Assembly: GCA_024275955.1 (NCBI GenBank)
Contig: JAJRYD010000005.1
Location: forward strand, 1-64,000
Source of the DNA: Nitrospirota bacterium
Lineage (GTDB): Bacteria > Nitrospinota_A > UBA7883 > JACRGQ01
Direction of reading: 5' to 3'
DNA length: 64,000 nucleotides
Shown here piece by piece: positions 26,422 to 35,168 of this stretch (its first letter is position 1; every line of letters starts with the position of its first letter). The position numbers and the translations under genes are program-made. The notes under the pieces were generated by a model. That model saw only the letters and a program-made list of their open reading frames with translations, ran no database searches and had not been told where the DNA came from.

Positions 26422-26498
26422 TTGGAAATGCCTCTAGTTGCTCTTTAAATTGACCCCACGGTTATTGACTCCGCCATAATCTGCCTCCCAAAAATCTG

Positions 26499-27263
26499 TT
26501 ACCGGCTATTTAAAGCCCAGTCGTACTCTAGGTACTTTATGCTAAACTCGGGGTTGACTGCCATCCCAGCCTTTTTGGCTGGCAGATATCGTGCGATAAA
26601 CCGCCTTACCCCGTCGTCTCCGCCGAAATCGTCTTTAAACCATTTGAAAATTTTCGATATCCAAACAGTTTTAGAACCTTCGTCGATAGCCAGCCCTTTT
26701 TTGCTGTTTGCCAGCAAGAGGGCGAACTGGCTGTCAAGCTCGGCAGAAAGCCGCTCTCCGGTATAAAGCGCTCCCCTTAAATCGGGGCAGGAAACAGAAG
26801 CGCAGACAATCCCAGCGTGTATTTTCGGCAGACCGATTTTGCGAAGAATCTTATGCTCTATATCGTCAAGAGAGTATGCTTTACCGCCTACAACTCCGGC
26901 CTTTTTCTTCCAGACAGGTTTTATGAAAGAGCCTATATTTTTTATCCCTTCCGTTTCCCTATTTTCCACAACCAGTTTTATCGCGAATATGTTGTAGGTG
27001 TTAATCCAGAAAGCCGCTTTCTCGCTGTCATTTTTAAAAATAGGTTTTAGCATTGCTAAGCTTTCGATAGTCCTAGCGAATCTAGGGTCGCTCCCGACCT
27101 TGGGGTAGTCGAGAAGGTTCAGCGCGACCCCATTTTTGCTTCCGGCGGTTATGCTTTGGCGCAATAGCCCGCCCCATTCGTCGAAAACCTGATTAGCAGA
27201 CGATACACATGGAAAAGAAAAAAGAAAAACAACAGGTAAAACAAGCTTAAGCAAAAGAGGCAA
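26499..27263 (-). CDS. DUF547 family exported protein
   Basis: A signal peptide (about residues 1-22, VFLFSFPCVSSANQ) precedes a DUF547 domain with its typical patterns: SEKAAFWINTYNIFAIKLVV, SLDDIEHKILR and IHAGIVCASVSCPDLR. The biochemical role of this family is not established. The start is TTG at 27263 or the TTG three codons later, which is better spaced from AAGG. It begins only 2 nt after the nadB stop, so it is cotranscribed with nadB. Confidence 0.85.
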   Translation of the reverse strand: MPLLLKLVLPVVFLFSFPCVSSANQVFDEWGGLLRQSITAGSKNGVALNLLDYPKVGSDPRFARTIESLAMLKPIFKNDSEKAAFWINTYNIFAIKLVVENRETEGIKNIGSFIKPVWKKKAGVVGGKAYSLDDIEHKILRKIGLPKIHAGIVCASVSCPDLRGALYTGERLSAELDSQFALLLANSKKGLAIDEGSKTVWISKIFKWFKDDFGGDDGVRRFIARYLPAKKAGMAVNPEFSIKYLEYDWALNSR

Positions 27264-27265
27264 CC

Positions 27266-28867
27266 TTAGCCATTTGATTTTTCTTTTTTTGTCAAAAAGG
27301 TATCTTTAGGCTCTTTAGAACCTCTCTTGGGGAAATCTATGTTGTAGTGCAGTCCCCTGCTCTCTTTTCTGGCCGCCGCCGATTCGATAATAAGGGAAGC
27401 ACAGGTAGCGATATTCCGCAGTTCCACAAGGTCGGACGTTACCTTGAAATCCCAGTAATATTCCCGTATCTCCTTTTTTAGTATCTCCATTCTGGTCTTA
27501 GCCCTTTTCAGACGTTTATTGGAGCGAACTATCCCGACATAGCTCCACATCAATCTTCTTATCTCATCCCAGTTCAGCGTTATGATAACCTGCTCATCAG
27601 GGTCAACAGCGTCGCCGGAACTCCACGGGTTTTTTATCTCGATATCGAGCCTCTCCCATTCCTCAAGAGCCTTCCCCGCCGCCCTTTTGGAAAAGACAAC
27701 CGCCTCAAGAAGCGAATTGCTCGCAAGCCTATTAGCACCATGCACGCCGGTACAGCTGTTCTCCCCTCCGGCATAAAGGCCCGGCAAAGAGCTACGCCCC
27801 CAAAGATCTACATCAATACCACCGCAGATATAATGCGCCGCCGGAACGACAGGTATCATCTCTGTAGCCATATCTATCCCGTACTTGAGCAATGTTTTAT
27901 ATATCGTCGGAAACTTTTTTTGTATCGTCTTTTTGCCGAGGCCGGTTACGTCAAGGTATACAAAGTCGTTACCACTCTTTTTCATTTCCACGTCTATAGC
28001 TTTTGCCACCACGTCTCTGGGAGCTAGACAGCCCATAGGGTGATATTTCTCCATAAAGGTAGAGCCGTCCATAAGCTTCAATGTGCCGCCCTCACCCCTT
28101 ACAGCCTCTGAAACAAGAAACGATTTCGCCTCGGCATGGTAAAGGCACGTCGGGTGAAACTGCATAAATTCCATATTGGCAACCTTCGCCCCGGCACGGT
28201 ACGCCATCGCTATGCCATCGCCGGAAGCGATATCTGGGTTAGAGGTATAAAGGTAAACCTTGCCAGCCCCTCCAGCCGCAAGAAATGTAGCCGGAGCAAG
28301 GAACGACTTTACCTCCCGCGAACCGGGAGGCAGAGCAAACACGCCGACCACCCTCTCACCGGCATTAGACTCGCCGGTAATCTTCGATTTTAGTATCAGG
28401 TCTATGGCGGCATGGTCTTCAAAAACCGTGATATTGGAATTGGACTTCATTTTAGCAACTAGGCAACGCTCTATCTCTCTGCCTGTAAAATCGGCAGAGT
28501 GTATTATCCTCCTGCGCGAATGACCGCCCTCTTTGTGCAGGTCAAGGCTGGAAGAGCCTCTAGAGCCTGCCGTAAACCGCACCCCCATTTTGATAAGGCT
28601 CTCTATGGCGCGGGGCCCGTTTTCCACCATCACTTTTACGGCAGGCTCTCGGCATAGCCCGCCTCCCGCTTTAAGCGTATCGGCTATATGCAGTTCAAAC
28701 GAGTCGTCGTCGGCCCATACAGCGGCGATACCGCCTTGGGCGTAGTTGGTACTTCCTTCGGATACCTCCCGCTTCGTAATTACCGCCACTGTCCCTTTTT
28801 TTGCCGCGTCAAGGGCAAAAAGAATGCCGGCCATACCGGAACCGACCACAATAAAGTCGAACCTCAA
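27266..28867 (-). CDS. nadB: L-aspartate oxidase
   Basis: NadB oxidises L-aspartate to iminoaspartate, the first step of de novo NAD synthesis, in the cytoplasm. The 533-residue FAD enzyme has the dinucleotide motif VVGSGMAGILFALDAA, the substrate segment GSTNYAQGGIAAV, the GGHSRRRIIH motif and ENSCTGVHGANRLASNSLLEA, which separate it from fumarate reductases only by detail, but the QFHPTCLYH and length fit NadB. The start is a TTG without a clear ribosome-binding site. nadA and nadC are not in the window. Confidence 0.93.
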   Translation of the reverse strand: MRFDFIVVGSGMAGILFALDAAKKGTVAVITKREVSEGSTNYAQGGIAAVWADDDSFELHIADTLKAGGGLCREPAVKVMVENGPRAIESLIKMGVRFTAGSRGSSSLDLHKEGGHSRRRIIHSADFTGREIERCLVAKMKSNSNITVFEDHAAIDLILKSKITGESNAGERVVGVFALPPGSREVKSFLAPATFLAAGGAGKVYLYTSNPDIASGDGIAMAYRAGAKVANMEFMQFHPTCLYHAEAKSFLVSEAVRGEGGTLKLMDGSTFMEKYHPMGCLAPRDVVAKAIDVEMKKSGNDFVYLDVTGLGKKTIQKKFPTIYKTLLKYGIDMATEMIPVVPAAHYICGGIDVDLWGRSSLPGLYAGGENSCTGVHGANRLASNSLLEAVVFSKRAAGKALEEWERLDIEIKNPWSSGDAVDPDEQVIITLNWDEIRRLMWSYVGIVRSNKRLKRAKTRMEILKKEIREYYWDFKVTSDLVELRNIATCASLIIESAAARKESRGLHYNIDFPKRGSKEPKDTFLTKKEKSNG

Positions 28868-28915
28868 TATTAAGTCTTCACTCTCTTTAGCGATATATAC
28901 CTCCGTAAGCTTTAA

Positions 28916-29662
28916 TCATCCGGCATTTATACCATCAGCACGAGGTATGAACCGCTCGAATATAAAGTTATCACAGTTTTTAAGCGCAACAGCCTGCTCG
29001 CCGTCGTTCCGCACCGTATAGGCGATCGTCGGCAGATGCCTGCTACGGCAATAGTGCAGTGCGGCACTGTCAAAATGCCCCATCTTAAAAGCTACGAACT
29101 TAGGCCTCGCCCTCTCCACCGCCAAAGAGAATAACTCGTGCGTAAAACGGCTGAAAACCAGCCCCCTTGGTATATCGGGGGCGTTGTCGGCAAACCAGCC
29201 TATCAGCTCCGAACTGTAGGAATGCACCGAAAACTCGCCATTATATTTCGCGAGTATCCGCAAAAGCTTCTCCCCGTTTATGCCTATTCGACTGATATTT
29301 TTAAGCTCTATCATAAGAGGAACTTTTCCCAAAACCAGTTCGAGCATCTCCTCAAGCGTCGGCACCTTTTCGCTGGTTCCAAGCAGTTTTAACTCCTTCA
29401 CCTCTTTATAGGCCGCTTTTCCCGCCACCACGCCTTTCGCTTGGGTAAGTCTGCCGAGCTTTTCGTCATGAAAAAGAACGAACGTCCCGCAAGCAAGCAT
29501 GCGCAGGTCCATCTCGAAAGGAAAACCGCTATCAATAGCTTTTTGAAAAGCTAAAAGAGAGTTCTCGGGAACCCCGTTTTTGTTATTAAAAATTCCCCTA
29601 TGCGCTATAGGCCTTTTAACGAGCCATTCAGGCACAGCAGATTTTTTGCGGTTTACCAACAT
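28916..29662 (-). CDS. Glycerophosphodiester phosphodiesterase
   Basis: GDPD enzymes hydrolyse glycerophosphodiesters from phospholipid turnover to glycerol 3-phosphate and an alcohol. The 248-residue TIM-barrel protein has the catalytic HRG (IAHRGIFNN), the metal ligands PENSLLAFQKAIDSG and FEMDLRM, and the second catalytic His in FVLFHDEKLGRLT. It has no signal peptide, so it is cytoplasmic. ATG 29662 follows AGGAG. The frame is open further upstream, but those codons belong to repeat copy 2, whose left end lies 13 nt from this start. Confidence 0.88.
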   Translation of the reverse strand: MLVNRKKSAVPEWLVKRPIAHRGIFNNKNGVPENSLLAFQKAIDSGFPFEMDLRMLACGTFVLFHDEKLGRLTQAKGVVAGKAAYKEVKELKLLGTSEKVPTLEEMLELVLGKVPLMIELKNISRIGINGEKLLRILAKYNGEFSVHSYSSELIGWFADNAPDIPRGLVFSRFTHELFSLAVERARPKFVAFKMGHFDSAALHYCRSRHLPTIAYTVRNDGEQAVALKNCDNFIFERFIPRADGINAG

Positions 29663-29675
29663 AGCTCCTGATTGT

Positions 29676-29803
29676 GGGGCGGTTGCCAAGTGAGATAAAT
29701 TTGATTTTGCCGTAAATTGCCAATCTCTAAAGCCTCTATTTTTACGAAGTTAGAAAATAAACTTTTCTTTAAAACGCTTAAAAACTCTTTTGGAAATAGC
29801 CCC
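29676..29803 (+). mobile_element. MITE-like repeat, copy 2
   Basis: A 128-bp copy with ends GGGGCGGTTGCC and AATAGCCCC. Flanks are ATTGT and ATTAT, a 4-of-5 match to a 5-bp target duplication. It lies between rrtA (-) and the GDPD gene (-), with its left end immediately upstream of the GDPD ribosome-binding site, so any GDPD promoter must be inside or beyond it. Confidence 0.87.
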
Positions 29804-29912
29804 ATTATAACCGTGAGAAGAGGCAACAAAACAGCCGGTTTACCGCTTCGATAAAACAGACAAAATTGAACCGCTAAAAAGATAATCTGTAAAATAATGG
29901 ATGAAAAAAGGT

Positions 29913-30569
29913 TTAACCAAGTTCCAACTTTCGTCTTTTTGACATTTCTATAGCTATCGAAACAATAAGCCCGCTTACCGCGCCGTAAAGGTGAGCTTGC
30001 GAAATGACATTCTCGGTAGATAAAAAAGTAAAGAGACTAAAAGAACCGCCGGAACTTTCGAGAGCGAGCTTTGCTGTAAGCAGTAGCCCCAGTATAAACG
30101 CTCCACGCAGTTTTTGTTTCAGCCCGGCAATTATAACAGCGGCAAGCATCCCATGCAGGAGGCCGGAAAGACCGACGTACCAAGCAACCTCCGGCGCAAA
30201 GAATAAAAGCCCAAGCCCCACTCCGCCAGCGCTGAAAAGAGCGATGAGCGATACTTCGAAACTGTTGTAAAAAAATTTAAGCAAAGACGATAAGAGCAAC
30301 AAAGCAGCCAAGTTAAGCAAAAGGTGGCTCCACCCCAGATGAATAAAGTTGCCTGTAATAAGCCGCCATAGTTCGCCATTCATTACTCCAGCCCTGCTGT
30401 ATTGAAGTATCGGCGTTAGAGAGTTTTGGAAAAGCATAGCTGTAACGCCCAAGATAGCTAGTGATAACGGCAAGCTGTGGCTCATTATACGCAGAGCTAT
30501 CGTCTTGGGAAATTTTACAGCCGGCAGAGCCGCCAAGCTGTCTGAAGGTCGCAAGCAAAAGCTAGGCAA
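29913..30569 (-). CDS. rrtA: Rhombosortase (rhomboid-family sorting protease)
   Basis: Rhombosortases are intramembrane rhomboid proteases that cleave GlyGly-CTERM tails of exported proteins. The 218-residue product has five or six helices and all hallmarks: GELWRLITGNFIHLGWSHLL with His77, His82 and Asn86, the catalytic serine in YVGLSGLLHGM (Ser135), and the catalytic histidine in AHLYGAVSG (His193). The TTG start at 30569 follows GGAAG by 7 nt and overlaps the M6 protease stop by 8 nt. Its neighbour carries a GlyGly-CTERM tail, which identifies the substrate and separates this from generic rhomboids. Confidence 0.92.
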   Translation of the reverse strand: MPSFCLRPSDSLAALPAVKFPKTIALRIMSHSLPLSLAILGVTAMLFQNSLTPILQYSRAGVMNGELWRLITGNFIHLGWSHLLLNLAALLLLSSLLKFFYNSFEVSLIALFSAGGVGLGLLFFAPEVAWYVGLSGLLHGMLAAVIIAGLKQKLRGAFILGLLLTAKLALESSGGSFSLFTFLSTENVISQAHLYGAVSGLIVSIAIEMSKRRKLELG

Positions 30570-32769
30570 TGTTAAGCTTCCACTTTCGTCTTAAAACCAG
30601 AGCTAAAGCTATAAGCAATATTTCAAAGCCTATAGCGCCACCGCCGCCGCTACTGCTACTACTACTGCTACTGCTGGTCGCTATAGAAATAGATCTCGAT
30701 GTAACACTTTCTGCGTTGCCGGCAAGGTCGGTGGAAAAATATTTCAGCGTTGTGGTGGAAGTAAATGTCAGCGTGGTCGTATAGACGCTAGACGAAGTGG
30801 TCGGCGTTGTGCCATCGGTCGTGTAATATGTCTTGTCGCACCCTGTACCGCCGCTGTTATCACTGCATGTAAGCGTTACCTGCACCTCGGTAGAGGTGTC
30901 AACAGGAGTGGCGTAGGCGGTTGCCGGCGCTGTGGTATCGGCACTTTTCGTTACATCGGCCGTCATCGTAGCTCCGGAAGCGGAGAAGTTGTCTATAGTT
31001 ATGCCGCTGTTGCTTCCGCTTTTAAGCTTCGAATTGGGCGTGGAAACGCCACTAAAAGCCGACGTATTGCCGCTGTACCAAAACATAGTCTGCTTAGCCG
31101 GAGATGTGCCGGCATCAAGGCCGCCGTCTACCGCCTCCTCTACGTCAACTCCTTTGTTGCTAACATCGTAGTTCACTCTGTTTTGGGTAATCTTGGAAGC
31201 AGAGGCGACACTGCTGTCTATATGCCAGATAACAAGCCCGCCGTGCGAGCCGGCCCCTGTACGCCTTGTAAAGCCTACATCGTAACTGCCGCTCAACTGA
31301 CGGTTCTCTATAAGGAAATACTGGTTCGAATCGGAAGTATTGATACGGAAAATAGACGCTTTGGTCCCATCCGCCGATGGAAAGCTTTGAGAGACTGTAG
31401 TTCCTGTTACTGAAGTAGTTATATCGCTCACTGTTCCCCAGCCGATATACTCTTTGCTCCACGCGGAGAGATGCGTCGGCGCGGTACCAGATGTCGTGCT
31501 GGTGATATCGGTCGCGGCATCTGTAGCCGACCCCCAGTTGCCGTTGCCCATAAGCCCAAAATAGCCTATCCCGTAGGAAACGTTGGAAGTATCGTAAAGG
31601 TCCGGGAGGCCGAGTATAAGATGCCCCGATTCGTGCGCTATTATCCCCATAGTCGCGAGCCGCGCGTTGGCCCCGCTGGAATTGGCATGTATCTCCCCAA
31701 AAATGGCGAACTCGCCAAGCGATACCCCGTCAAGCGATAGAGCGCCGGTTGTGGAAGAGTTCACATTATATTTAAGCGCCCATACGCTGGGCGTAGCGCC
31801 AGAGGAGCCAACGGTTGCCGTTTCGTAGCCGGCTACTATTATGATTATCGCCAGTTCGTCAGGCTCTACCGTCCCGCTGGAATCGGTATCGTATGTGGAA
31901 TAATTTATAAAGCTATCCGCCGCGATCATCGCGTTTCTGGCCAGCTCGGCATCGTCCGTACCTGAGTTGGTTACCCCTGTACTCGGGTGGGTGGTAACGC
32001 CGTTTGGGTCTCTTAGCCAGCCGATTATACCGTCGTTAGCTGTTCCATTGGTCTCCGCTGCTGGCGTAATAGTCGTCGCCCCGTACGAAACATCGTTATA
32101 ATAATCTTGCAGTGTCCCCGCACCGCCGAAAATGCGGTCTTTTACCTGCGTGGCGGTATAGGTTGCGTTCTGGTCGGCATAATCTACCGCTATTACAAGA
32201 AGAGGCACAGTAGATGGCGCTGTTACCGTAGCCGCTTTCATTACGGCGGAGCGCATCCCTAACGCCGGCGCGTGCTTCGGCCTTGCTTTCATTTTTGGTC
32301 TTAAACCTTTTGGTATGCTCATATCTTTGGGGCTTACCTCGCCTACCCTTGTATTGACGGTGTCGGCTGGAGCGACTCCCACCCTTAACGCGCTTTTGCC
32401 AAGCCCGCCGGCACGCGGCGGAGCGGTTTCCTTAACGTAATATTGCCAAAAGCCGGTGCTCTTGCTTTTAAAAATTCCGTAACCGTCCTCACTCTCTACC
32501 CAGTTGTTCCACTCGTCGCCTTTTTGCCTTGCCTTAAACGGATAGCCGTTGGGCTGTTTCATATTCTGAACCGCATCGAGAGCCGGAGCGGAAAAAACTT
32601 CTGCCGGAAAAAGAAAAATGAATGCCGCAACTATTGTAAGTAGCGGCTTGACTAAATATCTGGCAGAAGACAAAGCAAGCTTGAACGCTTTTGGGCCGTA
32701 CAAACCAGAGGTTGCCCCACTGCTCTCGCAACGGTAATAACCCAAGTTTTTTTGCAACCTGTTAACCAC
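30562..32769 (-). CDS. M6-family metalloprotease with GlyGly-CTERM sorting tail
   Basis: The 735-residue protein has a long N-region and signal peptide (helix about 40-59, cleavage near VFSAPA) and a propeptide-like stretch to about 185. A metalloprotease domain follows with zinc motif HESGH (379-383) and the M6-typical GLPDLYD, plus an EF-hand loop DTDSSGTVEPDE (294-305). A chitobiase-like beta domain (about 610-690) follows. The end is a Ser run, Gly708-Gly711, one hydrophobic helix and RRKWK, the GlyGly-CTERM signal. It should be exported, cleaved by the adjacent rhombosortase and attached to or released from the surface. GTG start; overlaps both neighbours by 8 nt. Confidence 0.92.
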   Translation of the reverse strand: MVNRLQKNLGYYRCESSGATSGLYGPKAFKLALSSARYLVKPLLTIVAAFIFLFPAEVFSAPALDAVQNMKQPNGYPFKARQKGDEWNNWVESEDGYGIFKSKSTGFWQYYVKETAPPRAGGLGKSALRVGVAPADTVNTRVGEVSPKDMSIPKGLRPKMKARPKHAPALGMRSAVMKAATVTAPSTVPLLVIAVDYADQNATYTATQVKDRIFGGAGTLQDYYNDVSYGATTITPAAETNGTANDGIIGWLRDPNGVTTHPSTGVTNSGTDDAELARNAMIAADSFINYSTYDTDSSGTVEPDELAIIIIVAGYETATVGSSGATPSVWALKYNVNSSTTGALSLDGVSLGEFAIFGEIHANSSGANARLATMGIIAHESGHLILGLPDLYDTSNVSYGIGYFGLMGNGNWGSATDAATDITSTTSGTAPTHLSAWSKEYIGWGTVSDITTSVTGTTVSQSFPSADGTKASIFRINTSDSNQYFLIENRQLSGSYDVGFTRRTGAGSHGGLVIWHIDSSVASASKITQNRVNYDVSNKGVDVEEAVDGGLDAGTSPAKQTMFWYSGNTSAFSGVSTPNSKLKSGSNSGITIDNFSASGATMTADVTKSADTTAPATAYATPVDTSTEVQVTLTCSDNSGGTGCDKTYYTTDGTTPTTSSSVYTTTLTFTSTTTLKYFSTDLAGNAESVTSRSISIATSSSSSSSSSGGGGAIGFEILLIALALVLRRKWKLNIA

Positions 32770-33205
32770 TTCTCACCAATACTAAAAAAAGAGACTGCCC
32801 ATATTCGTCGCCGGCAACCCGCAACACTACCGAGACATTACTGCCCACTTTAAACGGAAGCTCTATGACAGATTTAACCTTCACCTCGTCTCCCTCGTAG
32901 GAAGAGCCGAAGTTCTCATAACCGGCCACCGGCTCGGTCTCGTCTATCGTCATCCAAAAGCTGGAGACACGCCCCTCTTTTCTTTCCACTCTCGTTACCG
33001 TGCCGTTGGCTATAAACCTGTTTTCGATAATCGGCGCTCTTGCCACCGCCTCTTCGCCGGAAGCCAAAGGTTTACCAGAGGCTATAGCTCTGCCGTTTCC
33101 ATCGCAGGCAACCGCGCAAGCTTGAGTGGAGATAAGCAAAATAAAAAGAAAGACAAACCTTGAAAATCTACCAATGTAGAACGATTTTCTCATACTAAAA
33201 ATCAT
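32762..33205 (-). CDS. Small exported lipoprotein-like protein upstream of the M6 protease
   Basis: The 147-residue product has a basic N-terminus, one hydrophobic segment (about 15-26) and LISTQACAVACDGNG, which resembles a lipobox, though the -1/-3 residues are not ideal. The mature part is a small beta-rich domain with no recognised family (GTVTRVERKEGRVSSFWMTI and VIELPFKVGSNVSVVLRVAG, an OB-like pattern). It overlaps the protease gene by 8 nt and is the first gene of the rhombosortase operon. It may be an inhibitor, chaperone or cofactor of the protease; that is inference from position. Confidence 0.72.
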   Translation of the reverse strand: MIFSMRKSFYIGRFSRFVFLFILLISTQACAVACDGNGRAIASGKPLASGEEAVARAPIIENRFIANGTVTRVERKEGRVSSFWMTIDETEPVAGYENFGSSYEGDEVKVKSVIELPFKVGSNVSVVLRVAGDEYGQSLFLVLVRSG

Positions 33206-33315
33206 TATGAATGACCTATTGTCTGCTAAAGGTTTTTGTTATTACCCGACACACCCGCTACCCGTTATTCTATACCAGCAATAATGCGATTTATCCCATT
33301 TTTTTGTAAAAATGC

Positions 33316-33343
33316 TTTACCCTGCCGGCGGTACCGCTACAAT
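33316..33343 (+). promoter_or_regulatory. Candidate promoter directly in front of trhP
   Basis: TTTACC (33316-33321) and TACAAT (33338-33343), separated by 16 bp, resemble -35 and -10 boxes. The ATG of trhP is only 7 nt after the -10 and has no Shine-Dalgarno, so transcription would start at or near the A of the start codon. Confidence 0.35.
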
Positions 33344-33349
33344 AACCCG

Positions 33350-34585
33350 ATGAACGCTATAAAAAAGCCGGAATTAATAGCCCCTGCCGGCAGTCTGGAA
33401 AAGCTAAAGCTAGCCTACCGCATGGGCGCGGATGCCTGCTATATAGGCAGTTCCGCCTTCTCTATGCGTACAAGGCAAAACAAAATAGCACTAAAAGAAA
33501 TTGAGGAGGCGAAGGAAATTGCCCAAAGTTTCGGCAAAAAACTTTATGTATGTATAAATATTTTTCCACACAATCATCTACTTAAAGGGCTTAAAAAACA
33601 TCTCCAGTTTCTAAACGAGATAAAACCGGATGCTATAGTCTTTGCCGATCCGTCGATACTAGAAATGGTAAAAGATGCCGGCATTAACATCCCGCTACAT
33701 CTATCGGTACAAAACTCTACCGCGAACCATCTTTCGGTAAAATTTTGGCAGAGGCTTGGGGTAAAGCGGATAATCCTCGCAAGAGAGCTCTCGCTAAAAG
33801 AGATAATAGAAATAGGCCAAGAGGTTCCAGAGGTGGAACTGGAGGCTTTTATTCACGGCTCTGTCTGTATGGCATATTCCGGCAGATGCTTTCTTTCTGA
33901 CATTTTTTCCGGCCGTGATGCCAACCAAGGTATGTGCGCCCACAACTGCCGTGACGTGCATCAGGTAGTCGCCGCTACGGTGGTAAACAAAACATACGGC
34001 GAGCAGGAAATGGTTATAGAAGAAGACGAACATGGGAGCCATCTTATTTCGTCAAAAGATATCTGCCTGCTTCCTCACCTTGACAAGCTTATGAAAGCAG
34101 GGATAGACGCTTTTAAGATAGAGGGACGCAACAAAAGCGAATACTACCTAGCCGTTGTCACCCGCGTATACAGAGAAGCTATAGACAGTTTCGCGCGCGA
34201 CGGCAAAATAAACCTAGAGCTTACAAAAGAGATAGCAAAGACAAACAACAGAGGCTTTTTCTCCGGCTTTTACTTTCCTGACCTTGGCGAACAGTCGGAA
34301 GTTTTAAACGATAGAGACAGCGACGTACGGCATTACTACGCGGCTAATATCGTTTCGGCAGAGGGAAGCTGTATATCGGTAAAAGTGAAAGGCAAAATAA
34401 AAACAGGCGACAGTTTAAGACTGCTGACGGCGGAGTATGGCGGTGAGCAACTGCTAAAAGTTAAAGGAATAGTAAACCAACGAAAGAAAAATGTGACGGA
34501 GATATCAAGCGGCATCGATGCGGTGCTGGAGCTGGAAAAACCGGCCAAGAAAGAATGGGAAGGGCTGGTTCTTCAGGCTACCTGA
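33350..34585 (+). CDS. trhP: U32-family tRNA hydroxylation protein TrhP (YegQ-like)
   Basis: TrhP proteins take part in prephenate-dependent hydroxylation of tRNA wobble uridine (ho5U34). The 411-residue protein has the U32 signature EAFIHGSVCMAYSGRCFLS, the second cysteine cluster GMCAHNCR, and SSKDICLLPHLDKLMKAGID followed by FKIEGRNKSEYYLA. ATG 33350 is chosen because PELIAPAGSLEKLKLA is the usual N-terminus; the frame continues 38 codons upstream without homology-like sequence. It is divergent from the rhombosortase operon. Confidence 0.88.
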   Translation: MNAIKKPELIAPAGSLEKLKLAYRMGADACYIGSSAFSMRTRQNKIALKEIEEAKEIAQSFGKKLYVCINIFPHNHLLKGLKKHLQFLNEIKPDAIVFADPSILEMVKDAGINIPLHLSVQNSTANHLSVKFWQRLGVKRIILARELSLKEIIEIGQEVPEVELEAFIHGSVCMAYSGRCFLSDIFSGRDANQGMCAHNCRDVHQVVAATVVNKTYGEQEMVIEEDEHGSHLISSKDICLLPHLDKLMKAGIDAFKIEGRNKSEYYLAVVTRVYREAIDSFARDGKINLELTKEIAKTNNRGFFSGFYFPDLGEQSEVLNDRDSDVRHYYAANIVSAEGSCISVKVKGKIKTGDSLRLLTAEYGGEQLLKVKGIVNQRKKNVTEISSGIDAVLELEKPAKKEWEGLVLQAT

Positions 34586-34634
34586 GCTAAAGAGAGACAA
34601 GCGCCTTTTTGCGATACTTCGGAATCTACATTAG

Positions 34635-34764
34635 GGGGCTGTTGCCGAATGAGATAAATTTGATTTTTCTACAAATTACCAATCTCTAAAGGCTCTATTT
34701 TAAAGAAATTAGAAAATTAACTTCTCCTTAAAATGCTTTAAAAAACTCTTTTGGCAACAGCCCC
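34635..34764 (+). mobile_element. MITE-like repeat, copy 3 (perfect ends and target duplication)
   Basis: A 130-bp copy with perfectly complementary ends, GGGGCTGTTGCC and GGCAACAGCCCC. It is flanked on both sides by ATTAG (34630-34634 and 34765-34769), an exact 5-bp target-site duplication. This is the best-preserved and probably youngest copy. Confidence 0.92.
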
Positions 34765-35168
34765 ATTAGATGCACTTTGGGGTGATGCCTCGTGGGCGTT
34801 CCATCTCTGTAATTCCGCCACGCGGCCAGATTCCGGCAACCTTCCCTTCGGCCTGAAAACGAGCGGTTCCCCCATCCCCAATGGGGAGACTAAAAAAGCT
34901 TATCTTTATTATGTTATCTGCTCCCCACTCTCTTGCCCCCTTTAAAAAGTTCGGTAGTCTCTTTAGTTTGAAAATTACCATCTCTTTGCCCTCCCTTCGC
35001 AAAGCGGAAGTGTCCCGCGGAGTGCGGGACGGAGCGGTTATCCTTAAAAAGGGCCCATCCCTTAAGCCCCCTTCTTTGAGAAAGGGGGGGGGGAAGCGAC
35101 TAAAATTCAAACTAAAGGCACCGCCAGAAATTCTTACAGCTTCTGATTTTACAAGCTTTGAGGATAGA
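34765..35168. other. Non-coding stretch with near-palindromic C/G runs
   Basis: Between repeat copy 3 and the channel gene there is no ORF with a ribosome-binding site. The stretch holds a GC-rich segment (about 34990-35095) with CTTCGCAAAGCGGAAG-like sequence, a small CCCGC/GCGGG inverted repeat, and a near-palindrome at 35067-35090 (CCCCCTTCTTTGAGAAAGGG). A related arrangement occurs at about 49999-50100, so this may be a second dispersed repeat. Confidence 0.45.
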
